Of a DNA stretch of 64,000 nt, positions 1 through 8,000 are shown piece by piece. The stretch is taken from the NCBI RefSeq assembly GCF_024498135.1, contig NZ_JANHOH010000001.1:2356001-2420000 (forward strand), written 5' to 3'. A model generated the notes under the pieces. That model saw only the letters and a program-made list of their open reading frames with translations. It made no database searches and had not been told where the DNA came from. Both the position numbers and the translations under genes were made by a program. Numbering within the stretch: position 1 is the first letter of the stretch; the number at the start of each line of letters is the position of its first letter. The stretch comes from Mucilaginibacter aquariorum (lineage in GTDB: Bacteria; Bacteroidota; Bacteroidia; Sphingobacteriales; Sphingobacteriaceae).

Positions 1-328
1 AGCCTGCGCCGTTTGCAATGTTAAGATATAGTGCCTGCAAAATATGCTTTGGGTTAAACGACCGGCCTGCCTGCTGCACCTTTTTGTATGCCACGGCCGG
101 CTGCAAAACCATTTCCGGCGCGCCTAATTGGTCAAGGACATCAACCAAAATGTCAACTTCGTTGCCGGTTATGCCCCTGTGGGTTGCTTCATAGACGTGA
201 CTGTTGAGTTCCATAAGCAGCTCCCGCTGGTCGGTTGCCGGCAGGATGCTTATGCCCCGGCTAACCCTTGCAAAGTAGTCGTCGTATATTTTCTGGGCGG
301 TTGGATTGGTAAAAATTATTCTTTTCAT
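1..328 (-). CDS. HAAS/DUF1700-like membrane signalling protein (partial, C-terminus outside window)
   Basis: The frame opens with ATG at 328 and stays open to the left edge, giving 109 visible residues. The start MKRIIFTNPTAQKIYDDYF and the following helical segment (RELLMELNSHVYEA) look like the HAAS/DUF1700 alpha-helical domain that in many bacteria sits beside a PadR regulator. It overlaps the upstream PadR gene by an ATGA junction (325-328), so the two are translationally coupled. The family usually continues into membrane helices, which would lie outside the window. The assignment rests on neighbour and pattern; the pairing with PadR is the strongest support. Confidence 0.7.
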   Translation of the reverse strand, partial: MKRIIFTNPTAQKIYDDYFARVSRGISILPATDQRELLMELNSHVYEATHRGITGNEVDILVDVLDQLGAPEMVLQPAVAYKKVQQAGRSFNPKHILQALYLNIANGAG

Positions 329-660
329 TTCTCAATTTTGTTTATGGCTGCCGCTAAAGCCAACCAGATTCCTTTCATCTCGGCTAAGGTCGCCCGGCCG
401 CTACCAGTTAGCGTATAGTACTTGCGCGGTATGCCTGATTCCTGCTCTACCCATTTTGAATTGATAATTCCTTCTGTTTTCAGGCGGTTTAATAATGGGT
501 ATAAAGTGCCCTCGGCAACCTCGAGCGAGGTATGGGTTTTTATTTCCTGCACAAGCTCATAGCCATAATATTCCTTTCTTTCAAGGATTACCAATATGAT
601 ATATGATAGCGTTCCCTTCTTTACCTGGGAAAACCAGTTCTGCACAAATTCAGTATTCAT
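325..660 (-). CDS. PadR family transcriptional regulator
   Basis: This 111-residue protein has a winged-helix PadR fold: KKGTLSYIILVILERKEYYGYELVQEI, shown here as LSYIILVILERKEYYGYEL, followed by the wing region GTLYPLLNRLKTEGII and RKYYTLTGSGR. I chose the ATG at 660 (MNTEFVQNW) rather than an upstream ATG at 678 because 678 lies inside a palindromic operator and promoter. It overlaps the HAAS-type gene downstream by ATGA. PadR proteins repress their own operon; here a 32-bp imperfect palindrome lies over the promoter, which fits autorepression. Confidence 0.9.
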   Translation of the reverse strand: MNTEFVQNWFSQVKKGTLSYIILVILERKEYYGYELVQEIKTHTSLEVAEGTLYPLLNRLKTEGIINSKWVEQESGIPRKYYTLTGSGRATLAEMKGIWLALAAAINKIEK

Positions 661-664
661 CACA

Positions 665-707
665 CAAAGATAATACATAGTTATACAATGTACAATGTTT
701 AGCTATG
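665..707 (-). promoter_or_regulatory. PadR promoter with overlapping palindromic operator
   Basis: On the minus strand TATCTTTG (665-672) matches the Bacteroidota -7 consensus, with a TTG about 20 bases upstream. Positions 676-707 form a 32-bp imperfect palindrome with ends CATAG/CTATG and core ACAATGTACAATGT, covering the -33 region. Its place directly before padR suggests the PadR autoregulatory site. Confidence 0.6.
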
Positions 708-994
708 TTTTTAGGTAATCGGTATGATTTAGATTAGTGTGTACCCCAGGCAGATGCTCGGTCGTGCAGGCTGATCTACTTTGGCATGCGCCTGATAATT
801 TCAATCTGATAACGCAGCCATCAGGAAATATATCCGCGGTCTGCAAGATTCTTCTGTAGTTCTGGCTACGCAAAAGGCAGTTCATTTTTGCGACAACCGT
901 AGAAATTCGCCTGCCTGTATCAAAAATGTTTGAAGTTAAGGGCAGTTAGAAGGCTGAAGTACACTAAAATGGTTAACTTTAAATAAAAAAGGCT

Positions 995-1321
995 ATGGGT
1001 ACGATGACAACGGTTTCCGAAGTGATCAGCAAACTTCAGCAGGAAGGCTATACTACGGATTTTAACTTGAAAAATAATTGTTTGGAATGTCAGGGCAATG
1101 CCCTGGAGATCCATCCGGAAGAATTTGTAGTAGATAAGCATTACCGCTTTGAAGGGCAATCTGATCCCGCTGATCAGGCAATTGTATATGCCATATCATC
1201 CACCAAGCACGACATTAAAGGTATCTTAGTAAATGGTTATGGCACTTCGAGCGAAATGCTCACAGAGGCACTAGTCAATGCATTAGACATTGGAACGGGA
1301 AAAAAGGCCGGCCAAAGATGA
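995..1321 (+). CDS. Small conserved Bacteroidota protein (often labelled phosphoribosylpyrophosphate synthetase)
   Basis: This 108-residue soluble protein has the pattern TTVSEVISKLQQEGYTTDF, then LECQGNALEIHPEEF, YRFEGQSDPADQAIVYAISS and KGILVNGYG. It belongs to a small Bacteroidota family that databases often call phosphoribosylpyrophosphate synthetase. It has none of the PRPP-binding features of a real PRPP synthetase and is far too short, so that label should not be trusted. An alternative start is MTTVSEV at 1004. It stands alone on the plus strand beside stress genes, which fits a stress-response role, but the function is unknown. Confidence 0.75.
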   Translation: MGTMTTVSEVISKLQQEGYTTDFNLKNNCLECQGNALEIHPEEFVVDKHYRFEGQSDPADQAIVYAISSTKHDIKGILVNGYGTSSEMLTEALVNALDIGTGKKAGQR

Positions 1322-1377
1322 CCGGCAATTTTTGTAGTATCAGCATAATCTTGAGAACCGTCATAAGTTTCGATGAT

Positions 1378-2214
1378 TTAACTGGGAAAGATCATAACCG
1401 GGATATGTATATATGCGGGCAAGATATAGGGCGCAGCCGATCCTAATAGTTCATTAAAATGATACCTTTTGTTCACCAATACTAAAAGATCCGCCTTCAG
1501 GTCATTGACCAGTACATCAATGGCTTTAGGTATATTCCGTTCCCTGATATGGCTTAAATAAAAATGATCCTGATTTGCAACACCGTCGATCGCATCATGG
1601 TAAACCTCCCTCGCGTAGTTATCTTCCAAATAAGGCATTCCCTTTGCGGCCAGGTCGGCAATGGTAACGCTGGCATTAAATGCGGCCGCGAGTTGACCCA
1701 GCAGCCTGACTACGTTCTTTCGGCAATAACGCAGGTCCGCCACATAGAGTATCTTATCCAGGGACTTCCAGGTTAATTTTTCGGGAACCAATAATATGGG
1801 GCAGTTTGTCCTCATAGCGGAAAAAATGCCAGAGCCGTCGATCAATACCTTCGAATCCTTATTATCCCTGACTTGTTTAACCAGCAAACCTATATCTTCT
1901 TTCCTTACTACAGCTAAAAGTTTTTCTTTGAGGCATTGGTCGCGGTTTATAAATTGTACCAGCGGTTTCAGGCCGGTGCCTGTACGGATTTCGGCTGTAA
2001 GTTTTTTAATCCATTCATTCGCCCGGTCTGATATAACGGGTAAAGCATCGTTAAATCCCGCTACGCTCTTTTGGGCTGCAAATAATTTGGCACTGGGGTT
2101 GAATGTGTTCCATATAAATAAACGCACCTTCATAGTTGCCGCTAACCATAAAGCAAACTTGGCGGCCTGGACATTCTGATCATTGTAATCGGTGAATAGC
2201 AATATATTTTTCAT
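1378..2214 (-). CDS. Universal stress protein, tandem UspA domains
   Basis: The 278-residue length is that of a two-domain Usp. The first domain starts MKNILLFTDYNDQNVQAAKFALWLA and contains the aspartate after the first strand. The second begins near residue 148 with DKILYVADLRYCRKNVVRLL and ends in DLLVLVNKRYHFNELLGS, close to the usual DLIVMGTHG-type segment. The ATP-binding GX2GX9G loop is poor in both halves, so nucleotide binding is uncertain. Neighbours (GreA/B-like protein, Hmp, DUF2945) suggest a stress/low-oxygen group. It is transcribed after the GreA/B-like gene on the same strand, 86 bases downstream. Confidence 0.88.
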   Translation of the reverse strand: MKNILLFTDYNDQNVQAAKFALWLAATMKVRLFIWNTFNPSAKLFAAQKSVAGFNDALPVISDRANEWIKKLTAEIRTGTGLKPLVQFINRDQCLKEKLLAVVRKEDIGLLVKQVRDNKDSKVLIDGSGIFSAMRTNCPILLVPEKLTWKSLDKILYVADLRYCRKNVVRLLGQLAAAFNASVTIADLAAKGMPYLEDNYAREVYHDAIDGVANQDHFYLSHIRERNIPKAIDVLVNDLKADLLVLVNKRYHFNELLGSAAPYILPAYIHIPVMIFPS

Positions 2215-2300
2215 AAAATTTTTATTTTAAGGGTTTTAAGCCCGGTGAAAGGACTGTATTGAAACGGTCCTTAAGTAAGTTCTAAGTTTGTGAAACACGA

Positions 2301-2702
2301 TCACCTGCCACCGTCGACTGCGCGGCCGGCCGAATCCACGGAAATGATTTTGAGTTTATTGACGCCATCCTTCATTTCCCATTCAGTTTCCGCTCCTGCC
2401 GGATAACCAAGCAAGGCGATGACGAGCGGATCCGTAACCGGAATGTTATTGGTTCCGGGCTGCTGGTCACCTGCGGGCATAATATGAATGCTGAACGTCT
2501 GGTGTTTTTTGATGTTCGAGATCAATACATCACTTGTTGAAGAAACAACATTGAGGGGGATGTACTGTTTGGTAACTATTTTCGCGTCCATTAATTCCAC
2601 AAACAATTTGTGTTTATTAAAAGCGGGAATACTTGCAGACGCATATTGGTCTGCCAATAATTTATAGTCTTCTTTGGATAAAATTAACGGGATATTTCGC
2701 AT
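2301..2702 (-). CDS. GreA/GreB C-terminal-like (Rnk-type) protein
   Basis: This is a 133-residue protein whose C-terminal half carries DPLVIALLGYPAGAETEWEM, the pattern of the GreA/GreB C-terminal (FKBP-like) fold (SPxGxALLGxxxGdxxxW). It lacks the GreA coiled coil, so it resembles Rnk-type proteins that bind RNA polymerase without cleavage activity. Three paralogues occur in this window (28674, 32949 and 33417); the closest is the one at 33417, which shares the KxKLFVEL.DA.IV segment. It lies upstream of the universal stress protein on the same strand. Confidence 0.8.
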   Translation of the reverse strand: MRNIPLILSKEDYKLLADQYASASIPAFNKHKLFVELMDAKIVTKQYIPLNVVSSTSDVLISNIKKHQTFSIHIMPAGDQQPGTNNIPVTDPLVIALLGYPAGAETEWEMKDGVNKLKIISVDSAGRAVDGGR

Positions 2703-2890
2703 AATGCAAAAGATTAACTTTCAACAATTAAGTTGAGCTGTAATTTGACATTCCTATAATTCCTTGCTAATGGAATTGCCGAATCAGCTTAGCCGGATGG
2801 CGCCATGCCAGCGGCACTGGCATTGACGTACATTAAGCTAAAGCCTATTATAAAAAATCGGCTTCAGCTTCCGCTTTGCAGATCATTCGG

Positions 2891-3241
2891 TTACCAAAAC
2901 CCGTGAAACGGGTAGATCAGAAGCTTATGGCAGTACTTGAAAAGACTACTGGCAATCACATTGGAAGATCCCAAAGCTATTGGCGGAATGCCGGGGCAGC
3001 TGATATTACGAAATTGATGATGGAGGGTGACAAACTGTTTACCTATCTTAACCGGTTCAGAAAACACATCCATAATGGCGGATGCTTTAGGACAACATGG
3101 ATCGATCGAAATATGCAGCACTTTAGCGCTGGAAATCTCTGCTGCAAAAGAAGCCTCGGAGCGTTTTTCTGAGCCTGTAGCGCACACCGCCGAAAAGCAG
3201 ATAACTATAAAAAAAACGGCTCTTAAATATTCCTTTTGCAT
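2891..3241 (-). CDS. Possible secreted protein of unknown function (may be decayed)
   Basis: The 116-residue frame begins with a convincing signal peptide (MQKEYLRAVFFIVICFSAVCA). The mature part includes SSAKVLHISIDPCCPKASAI and later FSEPVKIGKQFVTLHHQFRN. The C-terminus loses protein-like character. There is no clear promoter and no recognised family. It may be a real small exported protein or the start of a decayed gene; the coding call rests mainly on the signal peptide. Confidence 0.35.
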   Translation of the reverse strand: MQKEYLRAVFFIVICFSAVCATGSEKRSEASFAAEISSAKVLHISIDPCCPKASAIMDVFSEPVKIGKQFVTLHHQFRNISCPGIPPIALGSSNVIASSLFKYCHKLLIYPFHGFW

Positions 3242-3318
3242 TTAAACAAGTTTACTCATTTTAATGTAATCTGAATGTTAAAAACTGGTTTTCAAGGCCT
3301 TAATTTGCTGGTAAATCT

Positions 3319-3326
3319 TAATTTTG
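3319..3326 (+). promoter_or_regulatory. -7 promoter element for the DUF2945 gene
   Basis: TAATTTTG matches TAnnTTTG and lies 20 bases before the ATG at 3347. It helps choose that ATG over an earlier possible start at 3275, which would lie upstream of the promoter. Confidence 0.5.
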
Positions 3327-3346
3327 GGGTCATAACTTCAATAGAT

Positions 3347-3562
3347 ATGGCAAGCGTAATTCATTTTAAGATCGGCGACCATGTCAGCTGGAATTCAGAG
3401 GCGGGGCATGTCACCGGCAAGATCATTAAAGTACATACCAGCGACTTTCAATTTAAAGGATACACCCACCACTGTACGCCAGCCGAACCCCAGTATGAAA
3501 TAAAAAGCGACAAAAGCGACCATATTGCCGCCCATAAAGGCACCGCCTTGAAGAAGATTTAA
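3347..3562 (+). CDS. DUF2945 / hypervirulence-associated TUDOR-like small protein
   Basis: The 71-residue protein starts MASVIHFKIGDHVSWNSEAG, followed by GHVTGKIIKVHTSDFQFKG, and ends with YEIKSDKSDHIAAHKGTALK. This order (GDxVxWxSxxGxxxGxI, then pxYxIkSdktdhiAxHKxxaLkk) is typical of DUF2945. The function is not established; the fold is thought to be TUDOR/SH3-like. It was probably transcribed alone from the TAATTTTG promoter and sits between stress genes. Confidence 0.85.
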   Translation: MASVIHFKIGDHVSWNSEAGHVTGKIIKVHTSDFQFKGYTHHCTPAEPQYEIKSDKSDHIAAHKGTALKKI

Positions 3563-3744
3563 TCTTTCGGGAATAATTTGTGTAACGCAAAATATTAACC
3601 GCCTGGTGGTGGGATCATTACCTAAATTTATCACCGTCCCATGCAGGCCGGAATAATCCGGAACAGAATTTCTACGGGTTAAGGGCAAACATTCCTGAAG
3701 CAAAGCGTAATAAAAGATAATTTTGTCTTTATTGTTTTGATTCC

Positions 3745-3789
3745 TACATTTGCAGCACCCTTTAAAGGATAAAAAGGTATTAATATATT
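3745..3789 (+). promoter_or_regulatory. hmp promoter and 22-bp element shared with ccoN
   Basis: TACATTTG (3745-3752) is a perfect -7 element with TTTTG (3721-3725) 19 bases upstream. Between the predicted transcript start and the ATG, positions 3768-3789 (GATAAAAAGG followed by TATTAATATATT) are identical to 13884-13905 read on the minus strand just before ccoN. The element ends 6 bases before the hmp start, so it lies in the leader RNA. Confidence 0.65.
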
Positions 3790-3795
3790 TATTTT

Positions 3796-5007
3796 ATGAC
3801 AACAGAACAAAAAGCTCTTATTACCGCAACCGTTCCCGTGTTAAGGGAAAACGGCGTATTGCTAACGAAATATTTCTATAACCGGATGTTCACTCATCAT
3901 CCGGAACTAAAAAACCTCTTTAATATGGGCAACCAAAAAAGCGGCAAGCAGCAAACGGCATTGGCACTTGCAGTCCTTGCTTACGCTGAAAATATTGCAG
4001 ACCCAATGGTTTTACTACCCGTTGTCGACCGGATCGGCCACAAACACGTCAGTCTCGACATTCGTCCGGAACAATATCAAATCGTTGGCCGGCATTTGAT
4101 CGCATCCATTCAGGAGGTACTGGGTGAGGCCGCGACTCCGGCCATCGTTGATGCCTGGTCAGCTGCTTACCAACAGCTCGCGTCATTAATGAGCGGGCAT
4201 GAAGCTACGTTATATCAGCATAAAGCGGCCACGGAAAGCGGATGGACTGGCTGGCGACCATTTATTGTCCAACGTAAGGTAGCCGAGTCAAATGAGATCA
4301 CCTCATTTTACCTGTATCCTGCCGATGGCGGAAATGTAACAACACATCTGCCGGGACAATTTATAAGTTTGCGCACATTCCTGCCCGAACTAAAATTGAA
4401 CCAGTCAAGACAATACAGCATCTCGAGCGAACCAAATGACGAATACTACCGGATCTCTGTTAAAAGGGAACTGGGTCATCAGCTGGATACGAACGGTATG
4501 ATCAGCAACAGGTTGCACGACCATGTGAATGTAAACGATAAGGTTGAGATCACTTCACCATCCGGCAATTTTACATTGGCAAACGACCTCGATACACCTG
4601 TCACCCTGATCAGTGGCGGTGTTGGACTTACGCCGTTACTGAGTATGCTGCAAAGCCTTATTAAAAACGATCATCAGCATCCCATCACCTGGTTACACGG
4701 TTGCCGCAGCGAAAATGTACACGCCTTTAAGCAGCATGTTGAAGATATTGCTGCGGAGTATCCGAATTTCAGTCATTATACTTTTTATAACGACCCGACC
4801 GATGCAAATAGGGCGGCAGGCATTTTTCCTGGTTATCTTGACATCGCTGCAATACCGCAGCTTGACCTGGATTTGAATGGACATTACTTCGTTTGCGGTC
4901 CTGCCGTTTTCATAACGAAGCAATATGAAGACCTTATCGCTGCGGGGGTTAATAAAGACCGCATTTATTTTGAAGAATTCGGGCCACAAGTGCTGTCCTT
5001 AAATTAA
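3796..5007 (+). CDS. hmp: Flavohaemoglobin, nitric oxide dioxygenase
   Basis: At 403 residues this has normal Hmp length. Residues 1-140 are the globin domain with proximal histidine H84 in KHVSLDIRPEQY and the conserved Y94. Residues 150-260 are the FAD domain with RQYSIS at 205-210. The C-terminal NAD(P)H domain has GGVGLTP at 274-280 and a CGP motif near the end. The enzyme turns NO and O2 into nitrate using NAD(P)H in the cytosol. It shares a 22-bp leader element with the cbb3/globin operon, which suggests common control. All key residues are intact. Confidence 0.97.
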   Translation: MTTEQKALITATVPVLRENGVLLTKYFYNRMFTHHPELKNLFNMGNQKSGKQQTALALAVLAYAENIADPMVLLPVVDRIGHKHVSLDIRPEQYQIVGRHLIASIQEVLGEAATPAIVDAWSAAYQQLASLMSGHEATLYQHKAATESGWTGWRPFIVQRKVAESNEITSFYLYPADGGNVTTHLPGQFISLRTFLPELKLNQSRQYSISSEPNDEYYRISVKRELGHQLDTNGMISNRLHDHVNVNDKVEITSPSGNFTLANDLDTPVTLISGGVGLTPLLSMLQSLIKNDHQHPITWLHGCRSENVHAFKQHVEDIAAEYPNFSHYTFYNDPTDANRAAGIFPGYLDIAAIPQLDLDLNGHYFVCGPAVFITKQYEDLIAAGVNKDRIYFEEFGPQVLSLN

Positions 5008-5037
5008 GCTTAAGCTCCGGCTTCATTTTAAAATTAA

Positions 5038-5203
5038 CGCTTACGCTAAAAAACAAGTTTCGAAAACAAATATTAAACAGCGTTCCGCAGACCTAATGGC
5101 CGGAATAGTGAAAAATTCATAAAAGCGTTGTTAAAATTTTGATCAGGGCTCATAAAAATGCTTTTAAGAATGCCTGACACGATTCGATGTTAAAGCGTAA
5201 GCG
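5038..5203. repeat. Distant 10-bp inverted repeat between hmp and the DUF488 gene
   Basis: CGCTTACGCT (5038-5047) and its exact reverse complement AGCGTAAGCG (5194-5203) flank 146 bases. Both copies lie in A/T-rich TTAA surroundings. The stretch between has no gene. It may be a pair of binding sites or chance. Confidence 0.3.
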
Positions 5204-5218
5204 ATTAATGCAATTACC

Positions 5219-5593
5219 ATGACAGTATTTAAAATAAAGCGGATATATGAACCGGCGGAAAAGGCGGACGGAAGGCGGGTCCTTGTCGACCGCTTATGGC
5301 CCAGGGGGGTAAAAAAGAATTCCATACCTGTTGATGCCTGGCAAAAAGATCTTGCACCAACCGGAAACTTACGATCGTGGTACAAACACGATCCGGCAAA
5401 ATGGGAAGAGTTTCAACTACGATATTTACTTGAACTGAAGCACAACCCTGCGGTGGAGGACTTCCTGCGAGCGACAGCAGGCGAACAAAGCATTACGCTT
5501 TTATATGCTGCGAAAGACAAGGAACATAACCATACCCTCGTATTACAGCGAATACTGGAAGAAATGTCCGGTTCGGTGATTGTTCCTCGTTGA
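5219..5593 (+). CDS. DUF488 family protein
   Basis: The 124-residue protein has the DUF488 signatures RIYEPAEKADGRRVLVDRLW, then WPRGV, the WxKDLAPT segment, LRSWYKHDPAKWEEF and LLYAAKDKEHNHTLVL. The family is widespread and unsolved; members are often found with uroporphyrin, thiol or NO-stress genes. The start ATG at 5219 is the first in frame and lies right before the conserved N-terminus. It converges on the long minus-strand operon ending at 5664. Confidence 0.9.
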   Translation: MTVFKIKRIYEPAEKADGRRVLVDRLWPRGVKKNSIPVDAWQKDLAPTGNLRSWYKHDPAKWEEFQLRYLLELKHNPAVEDFLRATAGEQSITLLYAAKDKEHNHTLVLQRILEEMSGSVIVPR

Positions 5594-5663
5594 ACCGATA
5601 GCTGCTTTTAATAACGCTGGGCTTGATTCATGTAGCATAAAACCGGACATGTCTGTTGCAACG

Positions 5664-5972
5664 TTACCGGAGCACGTAATAGGCTGCCATCAGAAAATTA
5701 ATAGCCAGGCTGATGACGGTAAGCGAGAGGATCGCTCTTATCCCGGCGCCGCAGAAACCGGCCGTCAAATTGATAAAAAACAGTAAAACGGTTACCCCTA
5801 AGCAATAAGGTGTCGCACCATAATAAAAGACCAGAGCTGCCGGCAACGGCAGACAAAATACGGCTTGAAAGACAAATGAAATAACGAACCATGGCATGCG
5901 GTCTTTTTCATGTTTTTCGGTAAAAGCGGTCCACCTGTTCCAGGTGGCATTGTGTTTAATTTGATTCTCCAT
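5664..5972 (-). CDS. Small membrane protein, last gene of the oxidase/globin operon
   Basis: This 102-residue protein has a charged, soluble N-terminus (about 25 residues) followed by three hydrophobic helices (FVISFVFQAVFCLPLPAAL, CLGVTVLLFFINLTAGFC and LSLTVISLAINFLMAAYYVL). I recognise no family. It lies 34 bases after the ferredoxin on the same strand and is the last gene in the operon. The short loops and helix-rich build suggest an inner-membrane accessory protein. Confidence 0.7.
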   Translation of the reverse strand: MENQIKHNATWNRWTAFTEKHEKDRMPWFVISFVFQAVFCLPLPAALVFYYGATPYCLGVTVLLFFINLTAGFCGAGIRAILSLTVISLAINFLMAAYYVLR

Positions 5973-6006
5973 TTTTATTTATTTTAGATTAGAACATTAT
6001 CCTGAT

Positions 6007-6339
6007 CTACCCCACCAGCCGGACCAATAAACCGTCCATGCCGGGCCGCAGTCTGATCTGGCAGGCCAAACGGGTGAACCGTGGCAGGTTCGGCAGGAGG
6101 TCCAGCATATCAAGTTCCTGGTCGGTTGGGAGCGATAAGTGCTCATTGCCGGACAAGACCTCCACGGCGCAGGTGGCGCAAAGAGCGATACCGCCACAGG
6201 TGCCCAAAACCGGATAGCCGCCTGCCTTGAGCGCTTCCATCAAACTCAGGTTGAGCGTAACGTGTATTTCCAGCGTTTCCTCCCGCTCATCGGCGTTGAT
6301 GATGCGGATCGAGATGAGATCAGAACGTATTGATGCCAT
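6007..6339 (-). CDS. 2Fe-2S ferredoxin, adrenodoxin-like spacing
   Basis: The 110-residue protein has cysteines in TCGGIALCATCAVEVL plus a later RLACQI, the CX5CX2C...C arrangement of vertebrate/adrenodoxin-type [2Fe-2S] ferredoxins. The C-terminus RLRPGMDGLLVRLV also fits. It overlaps the upstream reductase gene by 20 bases, so the two are probably made together and the reductase is the likely electron donor. It is the second of two such ferredoxins in the operon. Confidence 0.9.
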   Translation of the reverse strand: MASIRSDLISIRIINADEREETLEIHVTLNLSLMEALKAGGYPVLGTCGGIALCATCAVEVLSGNEHLSLPTDQELDMLDLLPNLPRFTRLACQIRLRPGMDGLLVRLVG

Positions 6340-7342
6340 ATACCGTCGTATATTTAAAACTTAGTTTCTCTTCGGGATAGACGTATTTAAAAGCGCTTTG
6401 CATGGCCAGCGCAGTTTCATGAAAGCCACATAAGATGAGTTTGAGCTTCCCCGGATACGTATTGATATCGCCCACGGCATAAATCCGTGCGATATTGGTC
6501 GAATAGTCTGCCGGACTCACAGGGATTGCCGACTGTATGACGTCCAGTCCCCATTCTGCGATCGGGCCCAGTTTAGGCGTCAAACCGAAAAGCGGGATGA
6601 AGTGATCGGCTGGAATGATAAAATGGGGCAACTCTTGACTGACAATACGCAATTCCTGCAGATGACCGTCACCATACAGTGTTGTCACGTTCGAGTGAAG
6701 CAGCAGGTCTATTTTTCCCGCCTTTGCCATTTTAAAGACTTTTTCGGCAACTTCAGGAGAGCCACGAAAGGTGTCCCCCCGGTGCACGAGGGTGACTTTT
6801 CCCGCAATGTCCGCGAGGAAAACCGTCCAGTCCAGCGCCGAATCTCCGCCGCCCGCCAAAACCACGTTCCGGCCGCGCAGGGTTTCCGGGTTCCTGATCA
6901 TATAGCTTACGCCCTTTCCCTCGAATTCCCTTAAACCATCGATAGCCGGCTTACGCGGCTCAAAACAACCAAGACCGCCGGCAATAACCAACACCTTGCA
7001 GTGAATCACGGTGTTTTCATTAGTAACTACGGTCAATGAACCATCGTTTTCTTGTCGGACGCTATCCACCCGTTCGCCAAAAGTGAATTCAGGATCAAAA
7101 GGGCTAATCTGCTCAATTAACCGGTCCACCAGCTCCTGGCCCATGATCTGCGGATAGCCCGGGATATCATAAATTGGCTTATGCGGATAGATCTCCGACA
7201 ATTGCCCGCCCGCCTGAGGCAGTGCGTCGATCAAATGGCACCGCATCTTTAGCAGGCCCGCCTCGAAGACGGCGAACAGACCTACCGGTCCGGCTCCGAT
7301 GATACAAATGTCTGTTTCTGGAATTTTCGTCTGCTCTTTCAT
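6320..7342 (-). CDS. Thioredoxin-reductase-like ferredoxin-NADP reductase
   Basis: This 340-residue flavoprotein starts with the FAD-binding IIGAGPVGLFAVFEAGLL and AGGQLSEIYPHKPIYDIPGY typical of YumC-type FNRs. A second dinucleotide site is at VLAGGGDSALDW, and the C-terminal FAD motif is AVGDINTYPGKLKLI. The CxxC of true thioredoxin reductase is absent, as expected for this family. It moves electrons between NADPH and ferredoxin. It lies between a cupin and an adrenodoxin-like ferredoxin that overlaps its end, giving a plausible electron chain for the operon. Confidence 0.93.
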   Translation of the reverse strand: MKEQTKIPETDICIIGAGPVGLFAVFEAGLLKMRCHLIDALPQAGGQLSEIYPHKPIYDIPGYPQIMGQELVDRLIEQISPFDPEFTFGERVDSVRQENDGSLTVVTNENTVIHCKVLVIAGGLGCFEPRKPAIDGLREFEGKGVSYMIRNPETLRGRNVVLAGGGDSALDWTVFLADIAGKVTLVHRGDTFRGSPEVAEKVFKMAKAGKIDLLLHSNVTTLYGDGHLQELRIVSQELPHFIIPADHFIPLFGLTPKLGPIAEWGLDVIQSAIPVSPADYSTNIARIYAVGDINTYPGKLKLILCGFHETALAMQSAFKYVYPEEKLSFKYTTVYGINTF

Positions 7343-7360
7343 AGTCGTTCGGGGTCAGGT

Positions 7361-7657
7361 TCATCCCTGGATTAAAAAGCAAATGCTGTCCTCCGCAGCT
7401 TCCACCGAATGCGGAACATTAACCGGGATATCAAGGTCATCAAACTTGTCCATGGTCACTTTGCCATTAGCGCTGAAATAATCAATTTTACCTTCGACTA
7501 CGACCAGCCGGGCCGGTACGCCTGTTTGATGTTCTTTTAAGGTCATGCCTTTCTTGAATCCGAGTACAATGACCTTGGCCGAATTTCCTTTAACTAAGAC
7601 CTTAACTACCGGCGCGTCGGCAACTTTAAGTTGGGTTATAACATCTTGTATGATCAT
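7361..7657 (-). CDS. Cupin-domain protein
   Basis: The 98-residue single-domain protein has the cupin pattern VLGFKKGMTLKEHQTGVPAR, VVEGKIDYFSANG and DIPVNVPHSVEA. Metal-binding histidines are only partly present (EHQT and PHSV), so metal binding is possible but not certain. A second small cupin is found in the same operon (8501-8776). It lies between a ferredoxin and the ferredoxin reductase, and may sense or handle a ligand of the pathway. Confidence 0.82.
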   Translation of the reverse strand: MIIQDVITQLKVADAPVVKVLVKGNSAKVIVLGFKKGMTLKEHQTGVPARLVVVEGKIDYFSANGKVTMDKFDDLDIPVNVPHSVEAAEDSICFLIQG

Positions 7658-7667
7658 ATCTGTATTT

Positions 7668-8000
7668 TTAGATTAATATTCTTACTGTTAACCCATCCAG
7701 CTGTTCATCGATCATTAACTGGCAGGACAGGCATATATTTTTGTTTTGGCGGCCTGCCCTTAGCAGGTTGGCATCGCCGTTTCGCTCGTAAGCGGTAGGG
7801 TTTTGTTTTTTTTCGGTAATTTCAATCACACAGGTTCCGCATTTACCCATACCGAGGCATTCTCCAAACCCTTCTATGTAGATGCGGTCATAGATGAGCA
7901 TCATCAGGCTGCGGTATTCGTTGGAATAGGTGCGCAGTTCATGCTGCTGACCGTCATAGGTCACCTGAACTGTTATGTCTTCTGTCCGCCCGCTGCTCAT
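7668..8000 (-). CDS. 2Fe-2S ferredoxin, first of the operon
   Basis: The 110-residue protein carries GECLGMGKCGTCVIEI followed by ICLSCQL, four cysteines spaced for one [2Fe-2S] cluster. Its pattern SLMMLIYDRIYIEGFGECLG is like that of the ferredoxin at 23470, which suggests that the two are paralogues. It starts inside the stop of the haemerythrin gene (ATGA at 7997-8000), so the two are translationally coupled. The reductase downstream is the likely reductant. Confidence 0.9.
   Translation of the reverse strand: MSSGRTEDITVQVTYDGQQHELRTYSNEYRSLMMLIYDRIYIEGFGECLGMGKCGTCVIEITEKKQNPTAYERNGDANLLRAGRQNKNICLSCQLMIDEQLDGLTVRILI

Noticed and set aside
703-994. Frames in the gap after padR
   Set aside because: No protein-like pattern, no promoter in the right place; treated as non-coding.
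995-1321. Phosphoribosylpyrophosphate synthetase function
   Set aside because: Too short and lacks the PRPP-binding loop; the usual database name appears to be an error carried over.
2703-2890. Possible SISKEL-ending peptide on the minus strand, similar to the KDF family
   Set aside because: Only about nine codons are open before a stop and there is no post-stop hairpin.
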